From positions 2,066,501 through 2,130,500 of the forward strand of contig NZ_CP027792.1 of NCBI RefSeq assembly GCF_003013695.1: a stretch of 64,000 nucleotides of DNA, in the 5' to 3' direction. This document shows positions 48,616-58,313 of this stretch, piece after piece. How positions within the stretch are numbered: the stretch's first letter is position 1; each line of letters starts with the position of its first letter. The position numbers and the translations under genes are program-made. This stretch comes from Pulveribacter suum (GTDB lineage Bacteria; Pseudomonadota; Gammaproteobacteria; Burkholderiales; Burkholderiaceae_C). The notes under the pieces were generated by a model. That model ran no database searches, had not been told where the DNA came from, and saw only the letters and a program-made list of their open reading frames with translations.

Positions 48616-50115
48616 ATGCCCCCTTCTTCCGAAGCCCCCCACGACGCGACCAGCCCTGCCCCGCTGGAGACGCCGGCGCCGCGCCGCGCCGCGCGCTCGC
48701 GGGTCGGGCTGAACCTGTTTTGGCGCACCTTCTTTCTGCTGTCGCTGTTGCTGGTGGGCTGCATCCTGGCCTGGCTGCAGACGCTGCGGGCGCTGGAGTT
48801 TGAGCCGCGCACGCTGCAGTCGGCCCAGCAGATCGCCTCGCTGGTCAACCTGAGCCGCGCGGCGCTGATCCATGCGGACGCCATCGCCCGGGTGTCGCTG
48901 CTCAAAACCATGGCCGACCAGGAAGGCGTGCGCATCCTGCCGCGCGAGCCGGGAGACCGTTTCGAGCTGCTGGCGCCCTCGGCCCTAGGCTCGCGCCTGA
49001 CCGACGAGCTCACCCAGCGCCTGGGCCCGGGCACCATCCTGGCCAGCAACGTCAATGGCGAGCCGGGCCTGTGGATCGGCTTCACCATCAACGGCGACCC
49101 CAACTGGCTGCTGATGGACCGCTCGCGCCTGAGCACCGCCAGCGGCAAGACCTGGCTGATCTGGCTGATCACGGCAGGCGCGCTGTCGCTGGCGGGCGCC
49201 GCCGTCATCGCGCGGCTGATCAACCGGCCGCTCAAGCAGCTGTCGTATGCCGCCAACCGCGTGCGCGACGGCGACTTCGCCGCCAGCCAGCTGGACGAGG
49301 GGGTGGTGACCAACGAGATCCGCGAGGTCAACATCGGCTTCAACCGCATGGCGCAAAAGCTCGCCAAGCTGGAGCAGGACCGCGCCGTCATGCTGGCCGG
49401 CATCTCCCACGACCTGCGCACCCCCCTGGCGCGCCTGCGGCTGGAGACCGAGATGAGCGTCAACGACGACGTGGCCCGCCAGCACATGGTGGCCGACATC
49501 GTTCAGCTGGACGCCACCATCGACAAGTTCCTGGACTACGCGCGCCCGGACGGCGTGGCGCTCTCGCCCGTCAACCTGCACGCCGTGGTCTCGTCCTGCG
49601 TGTACGCCGTGCAGGACCACCGCGAACTGGCCATCACCATGAACGTGCCGGAAGACCTGAACGTGCTGGCCGACGAGGTCGAGCTGGCCCGGGTGATCTC
49701 CAACCTGCTGGAAAACGCCCGCCGCTACGGCAAGGACATGGAAACCGGCATCACCACGGTGGACATCGCCGCCAAGGCGCGCGAGAAATGGGTATTGCTG
49801 AAAGTGCGCGACCATGGACCCGGCGCGCCGCCGGAGCAGCTGGCCAGCCTGACCAAGCCATTCTTTCGCGGCGACTCGGCCCGCACGGCCGCCGCCGGCG
49901 CCGGCCTTGGGCTGTCCATCGTGGACAAGACGGTGCAGCGCCTGGGCGGCATCTTCGCGCTGGCCAATTCGGCCTCGGGCGGCCTGGTGGCCCACGTGCA
50001 GCTGCAGCGCGCGCCCGATCTGCCGGACGGCAAGGACCCCAAGCAGCGTCTGCAGCGCCCCCAGGTCAAGCGCCACCTGCCGCCGAAGTCGCACAAGGCG
50101 ACGCGGCCGCTGTAG
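48616..50115 (+). CDS. envZ: Sensor histidine kinase EnvZ
   Basis: A 499-residue inner-membrane kinase. Two membrane helices (~34-54, ~180-205) flank a periplasmic sensor of about 125 residues. A HAMP segment (INRPLKQLSYAANRVRDGDFAA) follows, then the phospho-His box VMLAGISHDLRTPLARLRLETEM and HATPase motifs NLLENARRYG, RDHGPGAPPEQ and GAGLGLSIVDKTV. The ISHDLRTPLARLRLE box is that of EnvZ. A basic tail (~480-499) is extra. It pairs with ompR directly upstream. Confidence 0.93.
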   Translation: MPPSSEAPHDATSPAPLETPAPRRAARSRVGLNLFWRTFFLLSLLLVGCILAWLQTLRALEFEPRTLQSAQQIASLVNLSRAALIHADAIARVSLLKTMADQEGVRILPREPGDRFELLAPSALGSRLTDELTQRLGPGTILASNVNGEPGLWIGFTINGDPNWLLMDRSRLSTASGKTWLIWLITAGALSLAGAAVIARLINRPLKQLSYAANRVRDGDFAASQLDEGVVTNEIREVNIGFNRMAQKLAKLEQDRAVMLAGISHDLRTPLARLRLETEMSVNDDVARQHMVADIVQLDATIDKFLDYARPDGVALSPVNLHAVVSSCVYAVQDHRELAITMNVPEDLNVLADEVELARVISNLLENARRYGKDMETGITTVDIAAKAREKWVLLKVRDHGPGAPPEQLASLTKPFFRGDSARTAAAGAGLGLSIVDKTVQRLGGIFALANSASGGLVAHVQLQRAPDLPDGKDPKQRLQRPQVKRHLPPKSHKATRPL

Positions 50116-50136
50116 CCCCGCCGGCCGGCGCCCGGT

Positions 50137-50616
50137 TCAGGCCCGGCGCAGCAGCACCACGGCGCGCGCCTCCATCGCCGCGCCCTGCCCCACCGGCCCC
50201 AGCCGCTCGGCCGTCTTGGCTTTCACGTTCACCTGGCCGATCGTCAGCTGCAGCACGGCGGCGATGCGCTCGCGCATGGCCGCGATGTGCGGCGCCAGGC
50301 GCGGCGCCTGGGCAATGACGGTGCTGTCGATGTTCACGACGGCGTAGCCCTCGGCCGCCACGCGGCGCCCCACTTCGGCCAGCAGCGCGCTGGAATCTGC
50401 GCCGCGAAAGCGCACATCCGTGTCGGGAAAGTGGCTGCCGATGTCGCCCAGCGCCGCGGCGCCCAGCAGCGCATCGGTGATGGCGTGCAGCAGCACGTCG
50501 GCATCCGAATGGCCCATCAGGCCGCTCTGGTGCGCAATGTCCACCCCGCCGATGACCAGCCGCCTCCCGGGCGCCAGGGCGTGTACGTCCCAGCCCTCGC
50601 CAATCCTGAAATCCAT
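50137..50616 (-). CDS. ispF: 2-C-methyl-D-erythritol 2,4-cyclodiphosphate synthase
   Basis: IspF makes the cyclic diphosphate in the MEP isoprenoid pathway. The 159-residue protein has [27 protein letters not shown] with the zinc-site Dx[37 protein letters not shown] and the terminal [28 protein letters not shown]. Length matches E. coli (159). It lies 49 bp downstream of ispD, the usual pairing. Confidence 0.97.
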   Translation of the reverse strand: MDFRIGEGWDVHALAPGRRLVIGGVDIAHQSGLMGHSDADVLLHAITDALLGAAALGDIGSHFPDTDVRFRGADSSALLAEVGRRVAAEGYAVVNIDSTVIAQAPRLAPHIAAMRERIAAVLQLTIGQVNVKAKTAERLGPVGQGAAMEARAVVLLRRA

Positions 50617-50665
50617 CTGAGTCGCGCTTTCTGTTCGATTCGTTCGTGATGCGTCGCGCTGCCGG

Positions 50666-51523
50666 TCAACGGGCCGGGCGCGTGAAGAAGACGGCAGCGT
50701 CCGCCCCGACGGCGGCCTCGCCGCCGGCGCCGGCAAAGCGCGCCACCGTGGCGCCGTGCAGGCGCTGGGCAAGCACGGCTTCGGCCAGGGCGAAGTCCTC
50801 GGGGTAGGTGACCTTGAAGTTCTGCGCGCTGGCGGGCACCAGGCGCGGGCGCAGGCCCATGGCCTCCATGGCGCTGGCCTCGTCGGTGGCGGCGCCGCCC
50901 ATGTGCTGCAGTGCCTCGCGCAGCGCGCCCAGGCGAAACATCTGCGGCGTCTGCGCCAGCCACTTGTCGCTGCGGTCCACGGTGGCGGCCACGCGCACGC
51001 CCGAGGGCCCGTCGGTGGCAGTCTTGAGGGTATCGGCCAGCTTGTGGCCCAGCAGGCCGCCCACGGCGTCGTGCTGGCAGGCGTCGATCAGCGCGTCGAT
51101 CTGCGCCGTGCTCACGAGGCAGCGGGCGGCGTCGTGCACCAGCACCCAGTCGGCGTCCTGCGCGCCGCGCTCGGCCAGCGCCTGCAGGCCGCCCAGCACC
51201 GTATCGGCCCGCGTGGCGCCGCCGCAGGGCACGGCAAAAAACAAGGGGTGGCGGTGCTCATCGAAGAACGTATCGCCCGGCGCCACGGCCACCAGCGTGC
51301 CGGCAAGCCGGGCCACGCCGAAGAAAGCTGCCAGCGTGTGCAGCACCAAAGGCTGGCCGGCCACGCGCTGGTACTGTTTGGGCAGGCCCTGCACGGCGCC
51401 CTGCGCCAGGGCGCGGCTGCCGGTGCCGGCGCAGGGCACCAGGCCCCACAGCCGTGCAGGCGGGCCCGCCGCGGGCGCGGCAGTCTGGCGCAGCAGCGCG
51501 CCAAAGGCGGACGTGTCAGTCAT
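50666..51523 (-). CDS. ispD: 2-C-methyl-D-erythritol 4-phosphate cytidylyltransferase
   Basis: IspD activates MEP with CTP. The protein is 285 residues; E. coli IspD has 236, the excess being an N-terminal leader and two short insertions. [43 protein letters not shown] carries the CTP-binding GxGxR and K of [21 protein letters not shown] and [13 protein letters not shown] are diagnostic, as is the [12 protein letters not shown] end. A start three codons upstream is possible. It is divergent from mfd and followed by ispF. Confidence 0.94.
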   Translation of the reverse strand: MTDTSAFGALLRQTAAPAAGPPARLWGLVPCAGTGSRALAQGAVQGLPKQYQRVAGQPLVLHTLAAFFGVARLAGTLVAVAPGDTFFDEHRHPLFFAVPCGGATRADTVLGGLQALAERGAQDADWVLVHDAARCLVSTAQIDALIDACQHDAVGGLLGHKLADTLKTATDGPSGVRVAATVDRSDKWLAQTPQMFRLGALREALQHMGGAATDEASAMEAMGLRPRLVPASAQNFKVTYPEDFALAEAVLAQRLHGATVARFAGAGGEAAVGADAAVFFTRPAR

Positions 51524-51584
51524 GGGCGGCATTCTAGAATCGCCCTTCGCCGCCCAAACCCTGCACCGCCGCGGCGCCTCCCGC

Positions 51585-54500
51585 ATGGACCTTCTTCCCA
51601 AAATCCCCCCCGGAAAACGCCACGCCCTGCCCCGCCCTGCGGGCAGCGCCGATGCCCTGTTGCTGGCCCGCCTGGGCGAGCGCGAAAAAGCCGCCGGCCG
51701 CGTCACCGCCATCGTCACGGCCGACGCCACCGACGCGCAGCGGCTGATCGACGAGCTGGCCTTTTTTGCCCCCGAGCTGCGCTGCGCCCTGTTCCCCGAC
51801 TGGGAGACGCTGCCCTACGACAGCTTCTCGCCCCACCAGGACCTGATCAGCGAGCGCCTGGCCACGCTGTGGCGCATCTCGCAGGGCGAGCTGGACGTGG
51901 TGCTGGTGCCCGCCACCACGGCGCTGTACCGGCTGGCGCCGCAATCGTTCCTCGCGGCCTACACCTTCCATTTCAAGACCGGCCAGAAGCTGGACGAGGC
52001 GCGGCTGCGCGCGCAGCTGACGCTGGCCGGCTACCAGCACGTGTCGCAAGTAGTCAGCCATGGCGAATATGCCGTGCGCGGCGGCCTGATCGACCTGTTC
52101 CCCATGGGCTCGCCCGTGCCGTACCGCGTGGATTTGTTCGATGACGAGATCGACTCCATCCGCACGTTCGACCCGGACAGCCAGCGCAGCCTGTATCCGG
52201 TGCCCGAGATCCGCCTGCTGCCGGGCCGTGAATTTCCGATGGACGAGCCGGCACGCGCGCGTTTTCGCCAGCGCTGGCGCGAGCTGCTGGAGGGCGACCC
52301 CACGCGCAGCCGCATCTACAAGGACATGGGCGCGGGCATCGCCACGGCCGGCATCGAGTACTACCTGCCGCTGTTCTTTGAAGAGACGGCCACCGTGTTC
52401 GACTACCTGGGCAGCGGCGCCACGCTGGCGCTGCACGGCGACCTGGAGGCGGCCTTCCAGCGCTTTTGGCAGGACACGCGCGAGCGCTACCGCCTGATCG
52501 CGGGCGACCCCGAGCATCCGGCCCTGCCGCCCGAGGCGCTGTTCCTGACCGCCGACCAGTTCTACGCCCAGGCCAAGCCGCATGCGCAGCTGGCGCTGCG
52601 CCCGGGCGTGGAGGACGTGGCCGACAGCGCCCACTTCCAGCCGCTGCCCGACCTGGCCGTGGTGCGCGGCGCCGAAGACCCGCTGGCGCGGCTGCAGTCG
52701 CACCTAGCGGCAACACAAAGGCGCACCCTGCTGCTGGCCGAGACCGCGGGCCGGCGCGAAAGCCTGCTGGACTTCCTGCGTGCCTCGGGCCTGAACCCGC
52801 CGGCGTTCGACTCGCTGGCCGAATTCGAAGCGGAGGCCGGCGAGCGCCTGGGTATCGCCACCGGCGCGCTGGCGCGCGGCTTTGCCTGGGTGGACGGCGG
52901 CATCGACTTCGTCACCGAGACCGAGCTGTTCGCCACCACCGGCACCACGCGCCGGCGCAAGAAGCAGGAGCAGGCCAGCGACGTCGAGGCGCTGATCAAG
53001 GACCTGTCCGAGCTGAAGGTGGGTGACCCGGTGGTGCACACCCAGCACGGCATCGGCCGCTACCGCGGGCTGGTGAACATGGACGTGGGCCAGAAGAACC
53101 CTGACGGCACGCCCGCGCTACAGGAATTTCTGCACCTGGAGTACGCCGACAAGGCCGTGCTGTACGTGCCCGTGAGCCAGCTGCAGCAGATCGGCCGCTA
53201 CACCGGCGTGTCGCCCGACGAGGCGCCGCTGCACAAGCTGGGCAGCGGCCAGTGGGACAAGGCCCGGCGCAAGGCGGCCGAGCAGGTGCGAGACACCGCC
53301 GCCGAGCTGCTCAACATCTACGCCCGCCGCGCCGCGCGCCAGGGCCACGCCTTCCGCTACCCGGCGCAGGACTACGAGGAGTTTGTGAGCGACTTCGGCT
53401 TCGAGGAAACGGCCGACCAGCGGGCCGCCATCCACGCCGTGGTGCAGGACATGATCAGCCCCCAGCCCATGGACCGCCTGGTCTGCGGCGACGTGGGCTT
53501 CGGCAAGACCGAGGTCGCCCTGCGCGCCTGCTTCGTCGCCGTGGCCGGCGGCAAGCAGGTGGCCTTTCTCGCGCCCACCACGCTGCTGGCCGAGCAGCAC
53601 TACCGCACGCTGGTGGACCGCTTTTCCAAGTGGCCGGTGAAGGTGGCCGAGGTTTCGCGCTTTCGCTCGGGCAAGGAGATCACGGCGGCCGTCAAGGGCA
53701 TTGCGGATGGCACCGTGGATATCGTCGTGGGCACGCACAAGCTGCTCAGCGAATCCACCCAGTTCAAGAACCTGGGCCTGCTCATCATCGACGAGGAACA
53801 CCGCTTCGGCGTGCGCCACAAGGAAGCCATGAAGGCACTGCGCGCCGAAGTTGACGTGCTGACGCTCACCGCCACGCCCATCCCCCGCACCATGGGCATG
53901 GCGCTGGAAGGCCTGCGCGACCTGTCCGTGATCGCCACTGCGCCGCAGCGCCGCCTGGCCATCAAGACCTTCGTGCGCAGCGAGAACAACGGCGTGATCC
54001 GCGAGGCCGTGTTGCGCGAGTTGAAGCGCGGCGGCCAGTGCTACTTCTTGCACAACGAGGTCGAGACCATCGAGAACCGCCGCCAGGCGCTGGAGAAAAT
54101 CCTGCCCGAGGCGCGCATCGCCATCGCCCACGGCCAGATGCCCGAGCGCGAGCTCGAGCGCGTCATGCGCGACTTCGTGGCGCAGCGCTTCAACGTGCTG
54201 CTGTGCTCGACCATCATCGAGACCGGCATCGACGTGCCCAGTGCCAACACCATCCTCATCAGCCGCGCCGACCGCTTTGGCCTGGCCCAGCTGCACCAGC
54301 TGCGCGGACGCGTGGGCCGCAGCCACCACCAAGCCTATGCCTACCTGATGGTGCCCGACTTGGAGAGCCTGACCAAGCAGGCGGGCCAGCGCCTGGAAGC
54401 CATCCAGCAGATGGAGGAACTGGGCAGCGGCTTTTACCTCGCCATGCACGACCTAGAGATCCGCGGCGCCGGCGAGGTGCTGGGCGAAAACCAGAGCGGC

Positions 54501-55061
54501 AACATGCTCGAAGTGGGCTTTCAGCTCTACAACGAGATGCTGTCGGAGGCCGTGCGCAGCCTCAAAGCCGGCAAGGAGCCCGACCTGCTCGCACCCATGC
54601 AGGCGGCCACCGACATCAACCTGCACGCCCCCGCCCTGCTGCCCGAGGACTACTGCGGCGACGTGCACCTGCGCCTGTCGTTCTACAAAAAACTCGCCAC
54701 CGCCAAAACGGGCGAGCAGATCGACGCGCTGCTGGAGGAGCTGGTGGACCGCTTCGGCAAGCTGCCGCCGCAGGCGCAGGCGCTGATCGACGTGCACCGC
54801 CTGCGCGTCTTGAGCCAGGCCTACGGCGTGGTCAAGGTGGATGCGGCCCCGGGTGTCATCACCATCACCTTCAAGCCCCAGCCGCCGGTGGACCCGATGG
54901 CCATCATCCACCTGATCCAGAAGAACAAGCACATCAAGCTGGCCGGCAACGAAAAGCTGCGCATCGAGCGCGAACTGCCCGAAGCCAAGGACCGCGCGCA
55001 GATGGTGCGCGACGTGCTGCGCAGCCTGGGCAAGCCGCTGACCGAGGCCGTGCCGGCGTAG
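51585..55061 (+). CDS. mfd: Transcription-repair coupling factor Mfd
   Basis: Mfd removes RNA polymerase stalled at lesions and recruits UvrA. The 1158-residue protein (E. coli 1148) starts at the ATG at 51585. UvrB-homology modules occupy ~1-350. The CarD-like RNA-polymerase interaction domain (~480-560) has LKVGDPVVHTQHGIGRYRGL. The RecG-like helicase (~600-950) has Walker A GDVGFGKTEVALRA, LLIIDEEHRFGVRHKE, TLTATPIPRTMGMAL and GRVGRSHHQAYAYL. The C-terminal TRCF domain contacts UvrA. Divergent from ispD by 61 bp. Confidence 0.97.
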   Translation: MDLLPKIPPGKRHALPRPAGSADALLLARLGEREKAAGRVTAIVTADATDAQRLIDELAFFAPELRCALFPDWETLPYDSFSPHQDLISERLATLWRISQGELDVVLVPATTALYRLAPQSFLAAYTFHFKTGQKLDEARLRAQLTLAGYQHVSQVVSHGEYAVRGGLIDLFPMGSPVPYRVDLFDDEIDSIRTFDPDSQRSLYPVPEIRLLPGREFPMDEPARARFRQRWRELLEGDPTRSRIYKDMGAGIATAGIEYYLPLFFEETATVFDYLGSGATLALHGDLEAAFQRFWQDTRERYRLIAGDPEHPALPPEALFLTADQFYAQAKPHAQLALRPGVEDVADSAHFQPLPDLAVVRGAEDPLARLQSHLAATQRRTLLLAETAGRRESLLDFLRASGLNPPAFDSLAEFEAEAGERLGIATGALARGFAWVDGGIDFVTETELFATTGTTRRRKKQEQASDVEALIKDLSELKVGDPVVHTQHGIGRYRGLVNMDVGQKNPDGTPALQEFLHLEYADKAVLYVPVSQLQQIGRYTGVSPDEAPLHKLGSGQWDKARRKAAEQVRDTAAELLNIYARRAARQGHAFRYPAQDYEEFVSDFGFEETADQRAAIHAVVQDMISPQPMDRLVCGDVGFGKTEVALRACFVAVAGGKQVAFLAPTTLLAEQHYRTLVDRFSKWPVKVAEVSRFRSGKEITAAVKGIADGTVDIVVGTHKLLSESTQFKNLGLLIIDEEHRFGVRHKEAMKALRAEVDVLTLTATPIPRTMGMALEGLRDLSVIATAPQRRLAIKTFVRSENNGVIREAVLRELKRGGQCYFLHNEVETIENRRQALEKILPEARIAIAHGQMPERELERVMRDFVAQRFNVLLCSTIIETGIDVPSANTILISRADRFGLAQLHQLRGRVGRSHHQAYAYLMVPDLESLTKQAGQRLEAIQQMEELGSGFYLAMHDLEIRGAGEVLGENQSGNMLEVGFQLYNEMLSEAVRSLKAGKEPDLLAPMQAATDINLHAPALLPEDYCGDVHLRLSFYKKLATAKTGEQIDALLEELVDRFGKLPPQAQALIDVHRLRVLSQAYGVVKVDAAPGVITITFKPQPPVDPMAIIHLIQKNKHIKLAGNEKLRIERELPEAKDRAQMVRDVLRSLGKPLTEAVPA

Positions 55062-55077
55062 GTTTGCAATGAGATAC

Positions 55078-55113
55078 GCCTCCAGCGCCCGCCCGGTAAG
55101 CGCCAGCAGCTAT
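55078..55113 (-). repeat. Dispersed intergenic palindromic repeat, copy 9
   Basis: GCCTCCAGCGCCCGCCCGGT then AAGCGCCAGCAGCTAT, a degenerate reverse copy between mfd and the following membrane protein gene. Confidence 0.7.
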
Positions 55114-55153
55114 CAAACTAGTAGCAACAAGCCGCTTGCGCGGCCGCCCCGGC

Positions 55154-55828
55154 ATGCTGCTTGAGGCCGCCCTGGCCCTGCTGGCCCTGGCCCTCGCGCT
55201 GGCCGCACGCCCGTGGCGCATGCTGGCCAGCCGCAAGCCGCTGGCGCATGAAAGCCATGGCGCGCCCGCCGCGCTGTGGACGCCGCTGCTGGCCACGCTG
55301 GCCGTCCTGCCCTGGGCCTGGGCGTTGCCCACGCTGCACCGCATGCCGCTGCAGCTGCAGTGGTCCGGCGCCTGCCTGGTGCTGCTGATGCTGGGCTGGC
55401 CGCTGGCCGTGCCCACGCTGCTGGCCGTGGGGGCGCTGGCCTGCCTGTTCTCGCCCGGCCTGGCCTGGCCCGAGGCATTGGGCCTGGCCGTCTGGTCGGG
55501 CGTGGTGCCGGCCACGCTGGCGCTGCTGCTGGGCGTGCTGCTGCGCCGGCTGATGGGCGACCACAGCCTGGGCGGCGCCCGTGCCTTCGTCTATGTGCTG
55601 GGCCGGGGCTTCCTGGGCACGGCGGTGTGCATGTTCATCGCCGGCAGCCTGGCGCAGTGGACGGGCCACGTGCTGCCCGGCGTGGGCGAGGGGCTGTCGC
55701 TGGTGGCACGCTGGCTGATGGCCTGGGGCGACGCCTTCGTGACCGGCATGCTGTGCGCGGTGTTCGTGGCCTTCAAGCCGCAGTGGCTGGCGACCTGGTC
55801 GGACGATATCTACCTGCGCCGGCCCTGA
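55154..55828 (+). CDS. Integral membrane protein, CbiM/ECF-like permease family
   Basis: A 224-residue, very hydrophobic protein with six or seven membrane segments. It has the pattern of the COG3235/CbiM-like group: LLTPL-type ALWTPLLATLAVLPW, MGDHSLGGARAFVYVLGRGFLGTAVCMFIAGSLAQW and the C-terminal WGDAFVTGMLCAVFVAFKPQWLATWSDDIYL. Function unknown; a metal or cofactor permease role is only a family suggestion. It stands between mfd and serB. Confidence 0.7.
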   Translation: MLLEAALALLALALALAARPWRMLASRKPLAHESHGAPAALWTPLLATLAVLPWAWALPTLHRMPLQLQWSGACLVLLMLGWPLAVPTLLAVGALACLFSPGLAWPEALGLAVWSGVVPATLALLLGVLLRRLMGDHSLGGARAFVYVLGRGFLGTAVCMFIAGSLAQWTGHVLPGVGEGLSLVARWLMAWGDAFVTGMLCAVFVAFKPQWLATWSDDIYLRRP

Positions 55829-55889
55829 GACAATCGCTGCGCGCTGCCGCGTCCGCGGCCTCTTCCTACTCCTGCTTCATTCTTTTTCC

Positions 55890-56606
55890 ATGTCCGCTTC
55901 CGCCTTTGAATTCGCCCCCGGCCTGGTCGTGCAAGGCGTCCAGCCACCCCTGCAGCTGGCCGACTACCGGCTCATGGTCTTCGACATGGACTCCACCCTC
56001 ATCAGCATCGAGTGCGTGGACGAGATCGCCGACGCGGTGGGCAAGAAGGCCGAGGTGGCGGCCATCACCGAGGCGGCGATGCAGGGCGTCATCACCGACT
56101 ACAAGGAAAGCCTGCGCCAGCGCGTGGCGCTGCTCAAGGGGGTGGCGGTGGAGCACCTGGAGCGGGTGTTCACCGAGCGCCTGCGCTTCACCCCCGGCGC
56201 CCAGGAGCTGGTCGCCGCCGCCCGCGCGGCGGGCCTGACGACGCTGCTGGTCTCGGGCGGCTTCACGTTCTTTTCCGACCGCGTCAAGGCGCAGCTGGGC
56301 ATCGACTTGGCGCGCGCCAACGTGCTGGAGATCGAAGGCGGCCAGCTCACCGGCCGCATGGTCCAACAACCCTGGGGCGACATCTGCGACGGCGCGGAGA
56401 AGCGCCGCACGCTGCTGGAAGTGGCCTCGCTCATGGGCATTGATCCGCGCAAGGCCATCGCCGTAGGCGACGGGGCGAACGACCTGCCCATGATGGGCGT
56501 GGCCGGCCTGTCGGTGGCCTTTCACGCCAAGCCGGCGGTGCGGGCCCAGGCCAGGGTGGCCATCAACAGCGGCGGGCTCGACCGCCTGCTGGAAGTGCTG
56601 CGCTGA
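55890..56606 (+). CDS. serB: Phosphoserine phosphatase
   Basis: SerB performs the last step of serine synthesis. The 238-residue HAD-fold protein has the nucleophile motif VFDMDSTLISIECVDEIAD (D32, D34), motif II serine in TLLVSGGFTFFSDRVKAQLG, the K in EKRRTLLEVA and motif III VGDGANDLPMMGVAGLSVAFHAKP. It lacks the N-terminal ACT region of E. coli SerB, as usual in this group. It is followed by an intergenic repeat before metQ. Confidence 0.95.
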   Translation: MSASAFEFAPGLVVQGVQPPLQLADYRLMVFDMDSTLISIECVDEIADAVGKKAEVAAITEAAMQGVITDYKESLRQRVALLKGVAVEHLERVFTERLRFTPGAQELVAAARAAGLTTLLVSGGFTFFSDRVKAQLGIDLARANVLEIEGGQLTGRMVQQPWGDICDGAEKRRTLLEVASLMGIDPRKAIAVGDGANDLPMMGVAGLSVAFHAKPAVRAQARVAINSGGLDRLLEVLR

Positions 56607-56633
56607 ACGGCGCATCCAGACGCTCCTATATGC

Positions 56634-56669
56634 ATAGCTGCTGACGCTTGCCTGGCAAGCGCTGGGGCC
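56634..56669 (+). repeat. Dispersed intergenic palindromic repeat, copy 10
   Basis: ATAGCTGCTGACGCTTG-CCTGG-CAAGCGCTGGGGCC, forward orientation, 28 bp after the serB stop. It could serve as the 3' stem of the serB transcript. Confidence 0.88.
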
Positions 56670-56704
56670 GGTTCTTGCCAAATTTCGTCTGCATAAGGCT
56701 TCTA

Positions 56705-56724
56705 TTTCATATATGTTTATGAAA
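56705..56724. promoter_or_regulatory. Inverted repeat in the A/T-rich upstream region of metQ
   Basis: TTTCATA-TATGTT-TATGAAA is a perfect 7-bp inverted repeat with a 6-bp spacer, in the only strongly A/T-rich patch of the intergenic region. It is a candidate operator or promoter element for metQ. A small hairpin CTCTTG-CCAT-CAAGAG (56781-56796) lies further down the leader. No SAM riboswitch pattern was recognised. Confidence 0.55.
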
Positions 56725-56835
56725 ATAAAAGCTTCGAGACGCCTATGGACGCCGCTTACACTGCAGCTCTGGCATTCGCCCTCTTGCCATCAAGAGCGCT
56801 CTCTGTTAGTCCATCTCGAAAAAAGGAAGTTTTCC

Positions 56836-57621
56836 ATGCTGAAGAAGTCCCTCACCGCCATTGCCCTGGCTGCTGCCGCCCTCGGTGCCCACGCGGCCGA
56901 CGTGCTGAAAGTGGCCGCCACGGCTGTGCCCCACGCCGAAATCCTGAACTTCGTGAAGCCCCAACTCAAGGCCCAGGGCGTGGATCTGCAGGTCAAGGAA
57001 TTCAGCGACTACGTGCAGCCCAACGCCGCCGTCGAGGACAAGCAGCTGGATGCCAACTTCTTCCAGCACCAGCCCTACCTGGACAGCTACAACAAGGACC
57101 GCAAGAGCAGCCTGGTGCTCGTGCCCAACGGCAAGGTGCACGTGGAGCCCTTCGGCGCCTACTCCAGCAAGATCAAGAACGTGAAGGACCTGAAGGACGG
57201 CGCCACCATCGCCATCCCAAACGATCCCTCCAACGGCGGCCGCGCCCTGATCCTGCTGGCCAAGCAGGGCCTGATCGAGCTGAAGGACCCGGCCAGCCTG
57301 ACGCCCACGCCGCTGGACATCGCCAAGAACCCCAGAAAGTTCAAGTTCAAGGAGCTGGAGGCGCCCCTGCTGCCCCGCGCGCTGGCCGACGTGGACCTGG
57401 CCCTGATCAACACCAACTACGCCATCGAGGCCAAGCTCAACCCCACCCAGGATGCGCTGTTCATCGAAGGCGCCGACTCGCCCTACACCAACATCGTGGC
57501 CGCGCGCGCCGACCGTGCGGGCGACCCGACGATTGCCAAGCTGGTGAATGCGCTGCACACGCCCGAGGTGAAGAAGTTCATCCAGGACAAATACAAGGGT
57601 GCCGTCGTCCCTGCGTTCTGA
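56836..57621 (+). CDS. metQ: MetQ/NlpA-family substrate-binding lipoprotein-like protein
   Basis: The binding component of a methionine ABC importer. The 261-residue protein has a signal peptide MLKKSLTAIALAAAALGAHA (cut ~20; there is no lipobox Cys, so the protein is soluble rather than lipid-anchored). The MetQ core reads VAATAVPHAEILNFVKPQLKAQGVDLQVKEFSDYVQPNAAVEDKQLDANFFQHQPYLDSYN. IAIPNDPSNGGRALILLAKQGLI and the ALINTNYAIEA segment follow. No metN or metI is adjacent. Shine-Dalgarno AAGGAAG is 6 bases upstream. An intrinsic terminator follows. Confidence 0.92.
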   Translation: MLKKSLTAIALAAAALGAHAADVLKVAATAVPHAEILNFVKPQLKAQGVDLQVKEFSDYVQPNAAVEDKQLDANFFQHQPYLDSYNKDRKSSLVLVPNGKVHVEPFGAYSSKIKNVKDLKDGATIAIPNDPSNGGRALILLAKQGLIELKDPASLTPTPLDIAKNPRKFKFKELEAPLLPRALADVDLALINTNYAIEAKLNPTQDALFIEGADSPYTNIVAARADRAGDPTIAKLVNALHTPEVKKFIQDKYKGAVVPAF

Positions 57622-57660
57622 CCGCGCACACCGCGTTTTCTCGCACCTGCTGAATGAAAA

Positions 57661-57687
57661 AGCGCTGCCTTCGGGCAGCGTTTTTTT
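57661..57687 (+). terminator. Intrinsic terminator of metQ
   Basis: CGCTGCC-TTCG-GGCAGCG (57663-57680), a UUCG-type tetraloop stem, followed by T7. Classic rho-independent form, 40 bp after the stop. Confidence 0.93.
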
Positions 57688-57792
57688 GTGCCTAGCCCTT
57701 CCCGGCCCGGGAGAAATTGTCAGCATTGGTAACGCATGGCTGCTATGCTTGCCGAATTCATCGCCTCCGGGCCCTTGAAGGAGTCTTTCAAC

Positions 57793-58293
57793 ATGCTGTC
57801 CCCCACCGCCCAGCGTTCCCCATCTGCCACCGCCAACGCTGCGGAATACCTCACCTTTCGCCTGGGCCAGGAGGAGTACGGCATCGACATCCTGCGCGTG
57901 CAGGAAATCCGCTCCTACGAGCAGCCCACCCGCATGGCGCACGCGCCGGAGTTCATCAAGGGTGTGATCGACCTGCGCGGCGTGATCGTGCCCATCGTCG
58001 ATCTGCGCCTGAAGCTGCGCTGCGAGACGGCCGACTACACCGACTTCACCGTGGTCATCATCCTGAACGTGGGCGGCACGGTGCTGGGCGCCGTGGTGGA
58101 CGCGGTGGCCGACGTGGTGGCCCTGCCGGCCGAGGCCATCAAGCCCGCGCCGCAGTTCCAGGGCCAGGTGGATGCGTCCTTCGTGCGCGGCATCGCCACC
58201 GTGGGCGAGCGCATGCTGATCGTGGTGGACATCGAGTCGCTGCTGAGCGGCTCGGAGATGGGCCTGGTCAAGTCGGCGGCCACCAGCGCCTGA
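57793..58293 (+). CDS. cheW: Chemotaxis coupling protein CheW
   Basis: CheW links chemoreceptors to the CheA kinase. The protein is 166 residues from the ATG at 57793, which has Shine-Dalgarno AAGGAG 9 bases upstream; an in-frame start at 57736 lacks one. The CheW domain is complete: YLTFRLGQEEYGIDILRVQEIRSYEQPTRMAHAPEFIKGVIDLRGVIVPIVDLRLKL and FVRGIATVGERMLIVVDIESLL. It is not in a che operon here; it stands alone with its own terminator. Confidence 0.94.
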   Translation: MLSPTAQRSPSATANAAEYLTFRLGQEEYGIDILRVQEIRSYEQPTRMAHAPEFIKGVIDLRGVIVPIVDLRLKLRCETADYTDFTVVIILNVGGTVLGAVVDAVADVVALPAEAIKPAPQFQGQVDASFVRGIATVGERMLIVVDIESLLSGSEMGLVKSAATSA

Positions 58294-58313
58294 GCGGGCC
58301 TGCACCGCACCGA

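Noticed and set aside
56607..56835. SAM riboswitch upstream of metQ
   Set aside because: No SAM-I or SAM-II core pattern could be seen; only a short inverted repeat and one small hairpin.
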